Source of the DNA: Tissierellaceae bacterium
GTDB taxonomy: Bacteria > Bacillota > Clostridia > Tissierellales > Tissierellaceae
Direction: 5' to 3'
Length of the DNA stretch: 64,000 bases
Assembly: GCA_023229175.1 (NCBI GenBank)
Contig: JALNZV010000007.1
Coordinates: 1-64,000 of the forward strand
Made by a program: the position numbers and the translations under genes. Every line of letters starts with the position of its first letter. The stretch's first letter is position 1. The notes under the pieces are model-generated. The model did not search any database. It worked only from the letters and a program-made list of their open reading frames with translations, and was not told where the DNA came from. Shown in pieces: positions 53,296 through 62,820 of the stretch.

Positions 53296-53981
53296 TAATC
53301 AGAGCAAAGTTTTTCAAAAAAGGATATTTAAGGTATATTTCACATTTGGACTTGATGCGCTTGTTTCATAGGACATTTAACAAGGCAAAAATACCAATAG
53401 GGTACAGTGAAGGATTCAACCCCCATCCGAAATTCTCCATAGCAAACCCCTTAGCTCTGGGAATAGAATCAGATGAAGAGTATATAGACATAGAACTAGA
53501 TAACATGGAAGTTGAAGATTTTATTGAAAAAATGAACCTGGTACTTCCAAAGGACGTCCAAATAATAGAGGGTAAAAGCATTGAAAAAGGTGAAACCATA
53601 GACTCTTTAATATCATGGGCACATTATGAAATCGAATTTGAGTTAAAAGAAAATATTGAAGGTTTTGGGGAAAACCTTATGAAATGGTTGCAAAGAGATG
53701 AGATTAATATAGATAAAATAAGAAGAAAAAAGAAAAAAGAAATTAAAAGGGTAGAAAATATTAGGCCATTAATTGGCAATTTGACCGTAAAAGAAATCCA
53801 TGAAAAAAACGTTGTGCTAAATACACTGCTAAAGGCAGGCAGCAATGGAAATTTAAAACCCATGGATCTTGTGGAAGCTATGAACAGAGACATGGAGCTA
53901 AAAATAGATTTACAGTCAATGGATATCAGGCGAACAGGCCAGTATGCAGAAAAAGATAATAATATATTTAAGCCCTTATGA
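53292..53981 (+). CDS. DUF2344 (TIGR03936) protein
   Basis: A 229-residue protein with the family start YLRYISHLDLMRLFHRTF and SEGFNPHPKFSIANPLALGIES. It is nearly always encoded after the B12/radical SAM gene, and is sometimes fused to it, so it is a probable partner. The start is TTG overlapping the upstream stop. The function is unknown. Confidence 0.85.
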   Translation: MIIRAKFFKKGYLRYISHLDLMRLFHRTFNKAKIPIGYSEGFNPHPKFSIANPLALGIESDEEYIDIELDNMEVEDFIEKMNLVLPKDVQIIEGKSIEKGETIDSLISWAHYEIEFELKENIEGFGENLMKWLQRDEINIDKIRRKKKKEIKRVENIRPLIGNLTVKEIHEKNVVLNTLLKAGSNGNLKPMDLVEAMNRDMELKIDLQSMDIRRTGQYAEKDNNIFKPL

Positions 53982-53995
53982 GTGGGAGTGTTTTT

Positions 53996-55231
53996 ATGGG
54001 ATATATTTTTATGGAGACCGTAGGTGAATACCATAAAGTAGGCATAGTAGAAGACAATAGACTAGTAGAATTTCACCTGGACAAAGTCGATAAAGAAAAA
54101 TTAATAGGAAATATATATAGAGGCAGAGTAATAAATGTATTGCAAGGTATGGAAGCTGCATTTATAGACATAGGCGAGTATAAAAACACATATCTAAATG
54201 TAAAGGATGCATTGCCAAGGGAATTGATGCACGCCGACGAAAAATATAAAATATCTGAATTACTCAAACAAGGACAAGAAATAATAGTTCAAGTAAAGAA
54301 GGAACCCTATGGAAATAAAGGCGCTAAAATTACAACCCATATTGAAATACCGGGAAGATACCTAGTATTTACACCATTTTCGAAAAGGGTAAATATATCT
54401 AGAAAAATCGAAGATTCAAAGAGAATAAGGGAACTAAAAGATTTAGGATATAAAATTATGAAAGAGGGATATGGGCTCATATTCAGGACAGCATCGGAAT
54501 TTGCCGACGACTCATTGCTTATGAAAGAATATGAAATTCTGCATTCTATCTATACAAAAATTGAAAGAGAAAAGAATTTTTTACCTTGCCCCAAATTGCT
54601 TTATAGAGAGCCAACCTTGGGGTACCAAATAATAAGGGACACTTTTGACCAAAATACGGAAAAGATAATAGTGAATTCAAAGGAAGTATATAATGACCTA
54701 AAGGAAATGGAAAATAACTTTCCCTTTAAATTTTCCGAGAGATTAGAGTACAATAAGGATTTTTCAATAAAATACGATTTAATAATACAAGAGGACATCA
54801 AATACGCACTGGAAAAAAAGGTTCCCCTACCTAGGGGGGGATACATCGTTATAGACGAAACAGAGGCCTTAGTTGCCATAGACGTAAATACAGGGAAATA
54901 CGTAGGATCGAAATCCCTTGGGGACACAGTTTTAAAGACAAACCTAGAAGCTGCAAAGGAAATAGCAAGGCAAATTCGCCTAAGGGATATAGGCGGAATT
55001 ATAATTATAGATTTTATAGATATGAAAAAAGCAGATGATATAGAGACAGTACTGGATACATTGGAGAAATACCTAAAAGATGACAGGGTAAAAGTAAATA
55101 TAGTGGATATTACAAAATTGGGTCTAGTAGAATTAACTAGAAAAAAAATCAGAAGGCCCTTGACCACAGAGTTTTATAGAAAATGTCCTCATTGCAGCGG
55201 TAAGGGCTACATTTTACAAAATGAGTATTGA
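53996..55231 (+). CDS. rng: ribonuclease E/G family endoribonuclease
   Basis: A 411-residue single-strand-specific endoribonuclease of RNase G size. An S1-like RNA-binding region (~residues 30-110) precedes the catalytic core, with VAIDVNTGKYVG and GGIIIIDFIDMKK carrying the Mg-binding acids. It ends in CPHCSGKGY, the zinc-link cysteine pair. The start at 53996 has GGGAG upstream; ATG 53978 overlaps the previous stop but lacks a ribosome binding site. It lies before the L21 leader, as in related genomes. Confidence 0.93.
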   Translation: MGYIFMETVGEYHKVGIVEDNRLVEFHLDKVDKEKLIGNIYRGRVINVLQGMEAAFIDIGEYKNTYLNVKDALPRELMHADEKYKISELLKQGQEIIVQVKKEPYGNKGAKITTHIEIPGRYLVFTPFSKRVNISRKIEDSKRIRELKDLGYKIMKEGYGLIFRTASEFADDSLLMKEYEILHSIYTKIEREKNFLPCPKLLYREPTLGYQIIRDTFDQNTEKIIVNSKEVYNDLKEMENNFPFKFSERLEYNKDFSIKYDLIIQEDIKYALEKKVPLPRGGYIVIDETEALVAIDVNTGKYVGSKSLGDTVLKTNLEAAKEIARQIRLRDIGGIIIIDFIDMKKADDIETVLDTLEKYLKDDRVKVNIVDITKLGLVELTRKKIRRPLTTEFYRKCPHCSGKGYILQNEY

Positions 55232-55239
55232 CAATCTCT

Positions 55240-55335
55240 TGAGAATTTGATAAACTATCTTGGTGTAGAGCCGCTCAATCTGGGTTTTAAGACCATTGGC
55301 ACCCTGTATTGGCGAGACTAGGTTAGAGGAGGTGC
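55240..55335 (+). promoter_or_regulatory. ribosomal protein L21 leader
   Basis: A structured leader of about 95 bases with GTGTAGAGCCGCTCAATC and ACCATTGGCACCCTG segments directly before rplU, matching the Firmicutes L21 leader as I know it. It probably binds L21 (or L27) for autogenous control of the downstream operon. Confidence 0.75.
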
Positions 55336-55341
55336 AATCTC

Positions 55342-55656
55342 ATGTACGCTGTAATAGAAACAGGTGGTAAACAATATAGAGTTCAACAAGGAGACGTAGT
55401 ATTTGTTGAGAAACTAGATGCACAAGAAGGGGACAACGTATCCTTCGACAAAGTTTTGTTAATGTCAGATGAAGGCAATGTAGTCGCTGGTAAACCGTAT
55501 GTTGATGGTGCAAAGGTAGATGCCGTTGTTTTAGAACAAGGTAAGGCAAAGAAGATTATCGTATTTAAATATAAATCGAAAAAGAATTATAGAAAGAAAA
55601 AAGGACATCGTCAACCATTTACAAAGGTAAAAATCGAAAACATAATTGGTTTATAA
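55342..55656 (+). CDS. rplU: 50S ribosomal protein L21
   Basis: A 104-residue large-subunit protein that binds 23S rRNA. It starts MYAVIETGGKQYRVQQGD, typical of L21, and ends with the basic KKNYRKKKGHRQPFTKVKI region. The ribosome binding site is AGAGGAGGTGCAATCTC. It is followed by prp and rpmA in the usual Firmicutes order. Confidence 0.97.
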   Translation: MYAVIETGGKQYRVQQGDVVFVEKLDAQEGDNVSFDKVLLMSDEGNVVAGKPYVDGAKVDAVVLEQGKAKKIIVFKYKSKKNYRKKKGHRQPFTKVKIENIIGL

Positions 55657-55657
55657 T

Positions 55658-56005
55658 ATGATAAATGCTAGATTTTATAAAGATAAAAAAGGCAATATCA
55701 GAAAGTTTACCATAAAAGGACATGCAAATTACGCCAAGCGGGGAAACGATATAGTATGTGCCGCAGTGTCTGCACTTGCTCAAACAACCCTATTATCAAT
55801 TGTGAAGGTATGCGGTGTAGAGGAAAACCAAATCAATTATATAGTAGAAGAAAAGACAGGTTTTCTAGAAGTAGAGTTGCCTATAGATTTAGACAATTCC
55901 ACCTTAGAAAAAACACAAATTGTATTGGAAACTTTAAAATTAGGAATAAATTCAATAATAGAAATTTACCCAGAGTATGTGAAGCTCGAAAATGGGGAGG
56001 TGTAA
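55658..56005 (+). CDS. prp: ribosomal-processing cysteine protease Prp
   Basis: A 115-residue protease with the catalytic pair in GHANYAKRGNDIVCAAVSA (His and Cys). It removes the N-terminal extension of L27. It starts one base after the L21 stop and ends four bases before the L27 start. Its substrate, an L27 with LQLFA, is encoded next door. Confidence 0.92.
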   Translation: MINARFYKDKKGNIRKFTIKGHANYAKRGNDIVCAAVSALAQTTLLSIVKVCGVEENQINYIVEEKTGFLEVELPIDLDNSTLEKTQIVLETLKLGINSIIEIYPEYVKLENGEV

Positions 56006-56008
56006 TCG

Positions 56009-56299
56009 ATGATTAAAATGAATTTACAATTATTTGCTTCTAAAAAAGGAGTAGGTAGTTCAAGAAATGGTAGAGATAGCCAAGCTAAAAGGCTGGGCGT
56101 TAAAAGAGGCGATGGACAGTTTGTCCTAGCAGGTAATATCATAGTAAGACAAAGAGGAACAAAAATACACCCAGGAAACAACGTTGGTAGAGGTGGAGAC
56201 GATACACTATTTGCAACAGTAGATGGTGTAGTTAGTTTTGAAAGAAAAGGCAGAGACAAAAAGCAAGTTAGCGTTTACCCTGTAGAAGTATTGGCGTAG
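56009..56299 (+). CDS. rpmA: 50S ribosomal protein L27 with Prp-cleavable N-terminal extension
   Basis: A 96-residue protein near the peptidyl-transferase center. It starts with the extension MIKMNLQLFASKKGVGSS; Prp is expected to cut between F9 and A10. The ribosome binding site is GGGGAGGTGTAATCG. A terminator follows. Confidence 0.97.
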   Translation: MIKMNLQLFASKKGVGSSRNGRDSQAKRLGVKRGDGQFVLAGNIIVRQRGTKIHPGNNVGRGGDDTLFATVDGVVSFERKGRDKKQVSVYPVEVLA

Positions 56300-56304
56300 A
56301 TATA

Positions 56305-56335
56305 AAGCTTACCATTAGGTAAGCTTATATTTTTA
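56305..56335 (+). terminator. terminator after rpmA
   Basis: Arms AAGCTTACC and GGTAAGCTT around ATTA, with T-rich sequence following. Confidence 0.8.
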
Positions 56336-56426
56336 CTAAAATTAGGATTTACATTTTATTTTAGCAAGCGGGAAAACTAATCAAATAAATTATTAAAAAA
56401 CGAGAGATTGTGTGAGGATGATGTTT

Positions 56427-57695
56427 ATGTTTATAGATGTGGCAAAAATCCAGGTTAAGGCAGGCAAAGGCGGAGACGGCGTAGTAGCCTGGAGAAGAGA
56501 AAAATACGAGCCTTCTGGAGGACCCTATGGTGGAGACGGAGGAAATGGAGGCAGCATAATACTTAAGGCAGATGAGGGCATCAGAACTTTGATGGATTTC
56601 AGGTACAAAAGGGTATACAAAGGCGAAAATGGAGAAGATGGCAGGACAAAAAAACAATTTGGCAAAGCAGGAAAAGACATTATATTGAGAGTTCCCGTTG
56701 GCACATTGATAAAAGATGCAGATACAGGCGGAGTAATTGTAGACTTAAAAGAAAAAGATCAATTAGCTGTCATAGCCAAAGGGGGCAGAGGCGGTAGGGG
56801 CAATGCAAAATTTGCCACGGCCACACGACAAGCCCCAGGGTTTGCAGAGCCGGGAACGAAAGGGCAGGACAGAAATATTATATTAGAGCTAAAATTGCTT
56901 GCAGATGTGGGACTAATAGGTTTTCCCAACGTCGGAAAATCAACTGTTCTCTCAATATTATCTGCAGCAAAGCCTAAAATAGCTAATTATCATTTCACTA
57001 CCCTGAAGCCAAATTTGGGAGTAGTTAGAGTGGGGGAGGAAAAGTCCTTTGTCATCGCTGACATACCAGGTCTAATAGAAGGTGCCCATGAAGGTGCAGG
57101 GCTTGGCCATGAATTTTTAAGACATATCGAGAGGACTAGGATTTTAGTACATGTTTTAGACATATCCGGCAGCGAACACAGAGATCCCCTAGAAGACTTT
57201 TACAAAATCAACAGTGAATTAGGCCAATACAACGAAAAGTTAAAAGATAAGCCACAACTAATAGCCGCCAACAAAATGGATATAGAAGGTGCAGAAGAGG
57301 GACTTCGAAAGGTAAAAGAAGAGCTAGAACAAAAGGGATACAAAGTATATCCCGTATCCGCAGCCACCATGGAGGGAATAGAGCAATTAAAATATGCAAT
57401 ATGGGATTTACTTATAAATACAGAGCTAAACTATGAAACATATGACGAAGAATTTGTATACGTCGAAAAAGAAGAAGAACAAATTATCGTAAGGAAAGAA
57501 AACGAAGACTATATTGTAGAGGGACCATTTATAGAAAGGCTGCTCAATGCAACCTATTTTGACAACGTTGACTCCCTTAGATATTTCCAAGAGGCCCTAA
57601 GGAAAAGAGGAGTAGTAGACCAGTTAATAGAACTGGGAATAGAAGAAAACGATCCAGTATTCATATGCGGGTATGAATTTGAGTTTTTTGATTAA
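56427..57695 (+). CDS. obgE: GTPase ObgE/CgtA
   Basis: A 422-residue ribosome-assembly GTPase. The Obg glycine-rich fold covers residues ~1-158 (AGKGGDGVVAWRREKYEPSGG in part). The GTPase domain has GFPNVGKST, DIPGLIEGAHEGAGLG and ANKMD. A C-terminal OCT domain (~350-422) is present. The start at 56427 has GAGGA eight bases upstream; earlier in-frame ATGs lie inside or next to the ribosome binding site. Confidence 0.95.
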   Translation: MFIDVAKIQVKAGKGGDGVVAWRREKYEPSGGPYGGDGGNGGSIILKADEGIRTLMDFRYKRVYKGENGEDGRTKKQFGKAGKDIILRVPVGTLIKDADTGGVIVDLKEKDQLAVIAKGGRGGRGNAKFATATRQAPGFAEPGTKGQDRNIILELKLLADVGLIGFPNVGKSTVLSILSAAKPKIANYHFTTLKPNLGVVRVGEEKSFVIADIPGLIEGAHEGAGLGHEFLRHIERTRILVHVLDISGSEHRDPLEDFYKINSELGQYNEKLKDKPQLIAANKMDIEGAEEGLRKVKEELEQKGYKVYPVSAATMEGIEQLKYAIWDLLINTELNYETYDEEFVYVEKEEEQIIVRKENEDYIVEGPFIERLLNATYFDNVDSLRYFQEALRKRGVVDQLIELGIEENDPVFICGYEFEFFD

Positions 57696-57708
57696 TGGAG
57701 GTGTTATC

Positions 57709-58323
57709 TTGAAAATAGGTATAATGGGCGGGACCTTTGATCCAATACACTTTGGCCATTTGATAATGGCAGAATACGCCAGGGAAACCTTAGACTTAGA
57801 TAAAGTAATATTTGTCCCAACAGGTATACACCCTTTAAAAGTCAATAAAGCCATTAGTCCGTCCCATATTAGAGTAGAGATGATATCCTTGGCCATAGAA
57901 TCAAACTCATGCTTTGAAGTATCCACCATAGAAATCGATAAAGAAGGAATTTCCTATACCATAGATACCCTAAGGCTATTAAAGGGAAAATATAAAAGCA
58001 GTGAATTGTATTTTATACTGGGTACAGACATACTCTTTGAAATAGAAAAATGGAAAGACTTTAGGCAACTCTCAAGGATATGCAAACTAGTATTATTCCA
58101 TAGGGCAGGGGATACAGACAGTATAGTAGAGGATAAAATCAGGCAATTAAAAATGCAATATGGGTTGAAATTTGAGAAAATAGAATCTCCAAAAATCGAA
58201 ATATCATCTACAGAAATACGAAATAGAGTATTTAATAATAAGAGTATCAAATACATGCTGCCACAAAATGTAGAAGAATATATCGCAGGCAATAATCTCT
58301 ATAAGGGGGATACAAATGTATAA
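57709..58323 (+). CDS. nadD: nicotinate-nucleotide adenylyltransferase
   Basis: A 204-residue enzyme forming nicotinate adenine dinucleotide in NAD synthesis. It shows GGTFDPIHFGHL and the C-terminal ISSTEIRNRV motif. The start is TTG after ATGGAGGTGTTATC. Its 3' end overlaps yqeK by eight bases. Confidence 0.93.
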   Translation: MKIGIMGGTFDPIHFGHLIMAEYARETLDLDKVIFVPTGIHPLKVNKAISPSHIRVEMISLAIESNSCFEVSTIEIDKEGISYTIDTLRLLKGKYKSSELYFILGTDILFEIEKWKDFRQLSRICKLVLFHRAGDTDSIVEDKIRQLKMQYGLKFEKIESPKIEISSTEIRNRVFNNKSIKYMLPQNVEEYIAGNNLYKGDTNV

Positions 58324-58882
58324 ATCCATAGAAAAAGATCTAATAATAGACATAGGAAAAAAGAGATACGAACACTCCCTAAGGGTAATGGAAATGGCAA
58401 TGAAACTTGCAAAGATTTACGATATAGATGTGGAAAACGCAAGGTTAGCGGCACTTCTCCACGACTGCGGAAAACTCCAAGGTCAAACAAATTTGTTGAA
58501 AGTGGCCAAGGATTTTGATATAATCATAGATAATTATATGACATATAATGGGGATTTAGTCCATGGTCCTTTGGGGGCTTACATCGCAAAGACCAAATAC
58601 AACATAAAAAATGAGGAAATACTAAATGCCATAAGATACCATACAACTGGGAAAAAAGATATGACAACATTGGAAAAGATAATTTATATATCTGATTACA
58701 TAGAGCTAGGCAGAGATTTCCCTGGACTTAGGAAAATGAGAAGGCTTTCATTTAAAGACCTAGACAGGGGACTTTTAATGGCCATGGGCAGTACAATTAG
58801 CTTTTTAGTAAAAGAAAATAAATTAATCCATCCACGGACCATTGAAGCAAGAAATTATCTAATAATGGAATTGGGGATATAA
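58316..58882 (+). CDS. yqeK: HD-domain diadenosine tetraphosphatase YqeK
   Basis: A 188-residue hydrolase. The metal ligands are in HSLRVMEMA, LLHDCGK, HGPLGAYIA and IYISDYIELGR. It splits Ap4A symmetrically into ADP. It overlaps nadD and lies before rsfS, as in Firmicutes generally. Confidence 0.92.
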   Translation: MYKSIEKDLIIDIGKKRYEHSLRVMEMAMKLAKIYDIDVENARLAALLHDCGKLQGQTNLLKVAKDFDIIIDNYMTYNGDLVHGPLGAYIAKTKYNIKNEEILNAIRYHTTGKKDMTTLEKIIYISDYIELGRDFPGLRKMRRLSFKDLDRGLLMAMGSTISFLVKENKLIHPRTIEARNYLIMELGI

Positions 58883-58924
58883 TATATATAATTAAAGGTT
58901 AAAACAAATTTAGGGGGTTAAGGA

Positions 58925-59275
58925 ATGTTGGATACGGAGAACAAATTGTCAATTATCACCAAAGCCTGTGAGGAGAAAAAGGGAATAGATACGAGAGTAC
59001 TTAATATTTCAGAATTAACACCTATAGCAGACTACTTTGTAATCGTAAGCGGGAATTCATCGGCTCAAGTAATGTCCATAGCTGACGAGGTGGAAAAAAA
59101 GGTATTTGAGGCAGGCTACACAGAGATATCGAAAGAAGGATATCAAAGTGGCAGGTGGATACTTATGGATTTAGATGATATAATAGTACATGTATTTCAT
59201 AAGGAAGAAAGGGACTATTACAATTTAGAGAGACTTTGGTCGAACAAAAAAGAAAAATCAAAGGAGGAGGAATAA
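58925..59275 (+). CDS. rsfS: ribosome silencing factor RsfS
   Basis: A 116-residue protein that binds L14 and blocks subunit joining in starvation. It has DYFVIVSGNSSAQVMSIADEV and the ILMDLDDIIVHVF segment. The ribosome binding site is TAGGGGGTTAAGGA. Confidence 0.94.
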   Translation: MLDTENKLSIITKACEEKKGIDTRVLNISELTPIADYFVIVSGNSSAQVMSIADEVEKKVFEAGYTEISKEGYQSGRWILMDLDDIIVHVFHKEERDYYNLERLWSNKKEKSKEEE

Positions 59276-59278
59276 ATA

Positions 59279-59659
59279 ATGACATTAAAATTTATTTCTA
59301 CAGAAAAAGCACCAGCTGCAGTAGGTCCATATTCACAAGGGATTAAAGCTGGTAACATTATATTTACATCTGGGCAGTTGCCTGTAGTTTTAGAAACGGG
59401 AGAAGTACACAAGGGAGATATACAAAAAGAAACGAAACTGTGTCTAGAAAATGTGAAGGCAGTATTGGAAGCAGAAGGTGCAACCATAAAGGACATAGCA
59501 AAAGTTACAGTATTTGTAACAGATATGAACAATTTTTCATCAATAAATGAGGTATACGACGAGTTCTTTGAAGGACACAAACCTGCCAGATCTTTGGTTC
59601 AAGTATCAGCATTGCCAAAGGGAGCAGATATAGAAATCGAAGCAATAGCAGCATTGTAA
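59279..59659 (+). CDS. ridA: RidA family enamine/imine deaminase
   Basis: A 126-residue trimeric enzyme that hydrolyses reactive enamine intermediates from PLP enzymes. It shows AAVGPYSQGIKAG and the arginine in KPARSLVQVSALPKGADIE. It is three bases after rsfS, with the ribosome binding site inside that gene's end. Confidence 0.94.
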   Translation: MTLKFISTEKAPAAVGPYSQGIKAGNIIFTSGQLPVVLETGEVHKGDIQKETKLCLENVKAVLEAEGATIKDIAKVTVFVTDMNNFSSINEVYDEFFEGHKPARSLVQVSALPKGADIEIEAIAAL

Positions 59660-59663
59660 TATG

Positions 59664-59690
59664 AAAAAAGCCACGGAAACGTGGCTTTTA
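59664..59690. terminator. bidirectional terminator
   Basis: Arms AAAAGCCACG and CGTGGCTTTT around GAAA, between convergent ridA (+) and the carboxypeptidase gene (-). Confidence 0.85.
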
Positions 59691-59700
59691 AAATATAGAT

Positions 59701-60957
59701 TTACGCTCCAAATAAAGTGGCACTTCTTTGTTTACGCCTTTTTCTCCTATTACTGATAACCCATACCCTAGATAAAATAAGTACAAGAAATACAAACCAA
59801 TACCAATTATTAACCAACCTCTTTAAAAGGCTTGGAGCCTCAAGGGCATCTATATCCATAGTAGATATAATATGGGATTCAGCAACTTTGTGATCATCTA
59901 TCCAATATTCCATTTTGCCAATCACCTGGTTTTTTTCAATAGGTGCAGCAATAGGTGAATCAGCTATAATTCTCTCTTCAATAGAGGTGTTTTTATTTTT
60001 TTGTAATATATAATAGGAATCTGATTTTGTTATACCAGCTACATAAGGTTGTACACCATTTTCTACCTGAAAATTTTCAATAAACTTGTTGGCAAAACCA
60101 ATCCTAGCTTTCTCGAAATTATTTATGCCATAATTCAACAGCCTGTGGGTATCAGAGTACACATCCTTGGGATCAGACTTAAGCACAACGGAAATAAGCT
60201 TATTGTCCAGATCCTCATAAGAAGTGACTAAACAATTGCCTGCAGCAATGGTATAACCGGTTTTAACGCCGTTTACCCCCTCAAATTTAATTGGGATAGA
60301 ATTGCCATCTAAATTTATTTTCTCATTGCTGTATAAAAGCTTGTTCGAGGACTTCAAATATCTCTCCTCAGTCTTTACATTAGTTACTGGTATAGTATAA
60401 GTATAATTGCCGACAATACTTCTGAAAATTTCATTTTCCATGGCATATCTAGCAATTAACGCTAAGTCGTATGCTGAAGTATAATGATTTTCATCTGGAA
60501 GTCCGTTGGGATTTACAAAATTGGTATTGAGAGCCCCAAGGGATTTTGCTTTTTCATTCATCAGCTTGGAAAATCCTTCAATACTTCCGCTGATATGCTT
60601 TGCTATGGCCAATGCGGCATCGTTGGCTGAGGGAATTAAAAGGGCATTTAACATTTGTTCCATCGTCAGTCTTTCACCGGGCTCCAGGGCAATATGGCTG
60701 CCATCTGTTAAATCAACAACTTCTTGATCCACAATTACAATATCATCTAAATCCGATAGTTCAATTGCCAATATTGCAGTCATTATTTTAGTTGTACTGG
60801 CAGGGTAAAGCCTTTTATGGGGATTTTTCTCGTAAAGGATTTCCAAAGAATCCACATCAATTAAAATTGCCCCCTCACCAGTAAGATTTAAATCTTCCGC
60901 AAAGGAGTATGTACTTACAGCTAACAGTAGAACAATTAAAAAAATAACTTTCTTCAA
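59701..60957 (-). CDS. D-alanyl-D-alanine carboxypeptidase (DacF/PBP5 type)
   Basis: A 418-residue low-molecular-mass PBP that trims the terminal D-Ala of peptidoglycan stem peptides. It has a signal peptide (cut near TYSFAED), SxxK in ASTTKIM, SxN in SAND and KTG in GVKTGYT. The C-terminal domain is followed by a membrane segment (~residues 388-408) and a basic tail. The start is TTG at 60957, with AAAGGTGG seven bases upstream. It is divergent from comEA. Confidence 0.92.
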   Translation of the reverse strand: MKKVIFLIVLLLAVSTYSFAEDLNLTGEGAILIDVDSLEILYEKNPHKRLYPASTTKIMTAILAIELSDLDDIVIVDQEVVDLTDGSHIALEPGERLTMEQMLNALLIPSANDAALAIAKHISGSIEGFSKLMNEKAKSLGALNTNFVNPNGLPDENHYTSAYDLALIARYAMENEIFRSIVGNYTYTIPVTNVKTEERYLKSSNKLLYSNEKINLDGNSIPIKFEGVNGVKTGYTIAAGNCLVTSYEDLDNKLISVVLKSDPKDVYSDTHRLLNYGINNFEKARIGFANKFIENFQVENGVQPYVAGITKSDSYYILQKNKNTSIEERIIADSPIAAPIEKNQVIGKMEYWIDDHKVAESHIISTMDIDALEAPSLLKRLVNNWYWFVFLVLILSRVWVISNRRKRRKQRSATLFGA

Positions 60958-61140
60958 AACATACACCACCTTTATTTTTATGTAAATAAACTCAACAATA
61001 AAATTATATCAGAAATAAAGAAAAAATGTAGGATGAATTTCTAAGTTTTATAAAAACTATAAAAATCTTAAAAATAAAGCAGGAGAAAACAAAATTAAGT
61101 CGAATTATTATATATGAAATCGAGAAATGGGGGTATATAA

Positions 61141-61752
61141 TTGGTGACCTTTACAAAAAGAGAACAAATAGCTATACTAGTAATTGCCTTAATAATGATT
61201 TTTACCTTGGGATTTAAATTTGTAAAGAAGGAAATAACTAAGCCAAAAGAGTTGGATTTAGAGATATACAATGAAGAACCAACTGCAAATATGGAAGAAT
61301 TTGAAGATGAAGAGGACGAAGATGAATTTATAATGGTTCATATAAGCGGGCAAATAAATTTTCCGGGAGTAATTGAAATAAAAAAAGGAAAAAGACTAAT
61401 AGATGCAGTAGAAATGCTTGGAGGCTTGAAAAAGGAAGCAGATATAGATAGGATAAACCTGGCAAAAAAGTTGGAGGACGAAGAAAAGATATATATACCT
61501 AAAATAGGTGAAGAACCTGGAGAAACAGTGAGTTATTCTACAGTAGAAACTAAATCCGAGGGAAAGATTAACATTAACAAAGCAAGCAAAAGCGAATTGT
61601 CCACATTGCCTGGCATTGGCGAGATTTTGGCAGATAGGATAATCCAATATAGAGAAGAGACTCCTTTCAAAACCATAGAGGATATAAAAAATGTATCTGG
61701 CATAGGAGATAAAAAATTCGAATCAGTAAAGGAATTAATAATTGCTAACTAG
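61141..61752 (+). CDS. comEA: ComEA-type helix-hairpin-helix protein
   Basis: A 203-residue membrane-anchored DNA-binding protein. It has an N-terminal helix (residues ~9-26), an acidic linker (~45-60), an SLBB domain (VHISGQINFPGVIEIKKG) and a C-terminal tandem helix-hairpin-helix (LSTLPGIGEILADRII, IKNVSGIGDKKFE). ComEA binds DNA for uptake in competence. The start is TTG at 61141. comEC and other competence genes are not in the window. selD follows after 14 bases. Confidence 0.9.
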   Translation: MVTFTKREQIAILVIALIMIFTLGFKFVKKEITKPKELDLEIYNEEPTANMEEFEDEEDEDEFIMVHISGQINFPGVIEIKKGKRLIDAVEMLGGLKKEADIDRINLAKKLEDEEKIYIPKIGEEPGETVSYSTVETKSEGKININKASKSELSTLPGIGEILADRIIQYREETPFKTIEDIKNVSGIGDKKFESVKELIIAN

Positions 61753-61766
61753 AAGGAGGTGAGTAA

Positions 61767-62801
61767 ATGGAAATTAAATTGACACAAATGACCAAAGCCT
61801 CGGGGTGAGCCGCTAAAATAGGACCCGATGTCCTGGCGCAAGTTTTGCGTCATATACCAAAATCAGAAGATGAAAAACTGCTTGTAGGACTTGATACATC
61901 CGACGATGCAGCAGTTTATAAGATAAATGAGGAAATTGCCATGATTCAAACTGTGGATTTTTTCACTCCCATAGTTGATGACCCTTATACATTTGGACAA
62001 ATAGCAGCTACCAACGCCCTGTCAGATATATATGCCATGGGGGGCGAACCAAAATTAGCCATGAATATAGTATGTTTTCCCACATGTTTAAGCCCCGATA
62101 TCCTAACGGAGATTTTAAAGGGAGGCTATGACAAGGTAAAGGAAGCAGGAGCCATAGTGGTAGGAGGCCACACAATAGAAGATGATGAACCAAAGTTTGG
62201 ATTATCGGTCACAGGATTTGCACATCCAGATAAGATACTGGCAAATAAAACGGCTAAGGTAGGGGATTTGCTAATACTTACAAAACCTTTGGGCATAGGA
62301 ATAATTAACACCGCTATCAAGGGAGAATTAGTGGATAAGGAATCTTATGACGAAGCAGTTATGGCAATGACAACATTAAATAAATACGCTAAAGAAGTAA
62401 TCGACAAAGTAGGAGGCGTAAACAGCCTGACAGATGTCACTGGATTTGGCCTAATAGGCCATGCCTACGAGATGGCAGATGCCAGTTCAGTATCCATTAG
62501 GATAGACCATAAAAAGATACCAGTAATAACAAAAGCCATAGAATATGCAAACATGGGTCTAGTACCTGCTGGTGCCTACGCAAACAGAGGGTATGTAGAT
62601 GAATTTATCAAGATAAATAAGGACGTGCCAGAATATATGGAAGATATACTATGTGACCCCCAAACATCAGGAGGACTTTTAATATCCATACCAAAAGAAA
62701 GGGCAGATATTTTGCTAGAGGAGTTAAAATCTACCCCTACAAGATATGGAATAATTGGAGAAGTAGTGGAAAAACAGGAATATCACATATACGTTGATTA
62801 A
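61767..62801 (+). CDS. selD: selenide, water dikinase SelD (selenoprotein, Sec14)
   Basis: A 344-residue enzyme making selenophosphate from selenide and ATP, the selenium donor for selenocysteine. Codon 14 is TGA within KASG-U-AAKIGP, the position of the catalytic Cys/Sec in the family. The frame continues without interruption to 62801. It shows GLDTSDDAAVY, NALSDIYAMGGEP, VVGGHTIEDDEP and DPQTSGGLL. A SECIS-like hairpin follows the TGA. The start at 61767 follows GAAGGAGGTGAGTAA. Confidence 0.95.
61806..61808 (+). other. in-frame TGA, selenocysteine codon of selD
   Basis: Sits at the conserved catalytic position of SelD. An annotation that reads it as a stop would start the gene wrongly at about 61845 and lose the active site. 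Confidence 0.95.
61820..61834 (+). promoter_or_regulatory. SECIS-like hairpin of selD
   Basis: Stem AGGAC/GTCCT with loop CCGAT, the loop lying 17-21 bases after the TGA. Size and distance fit bacterial SECIS elements. Confidence 0.7.
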
Positions 62802-62820
62802 GAAGGGAAGGGATCTATAA

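Noticed and set aside
61845..62801. selD starting after the TGA
   Set aside because: It would lack the catalytic Sec/Cys region. A strong ribosome binding site and ATG at 61767 in the same frame give the complete protein.
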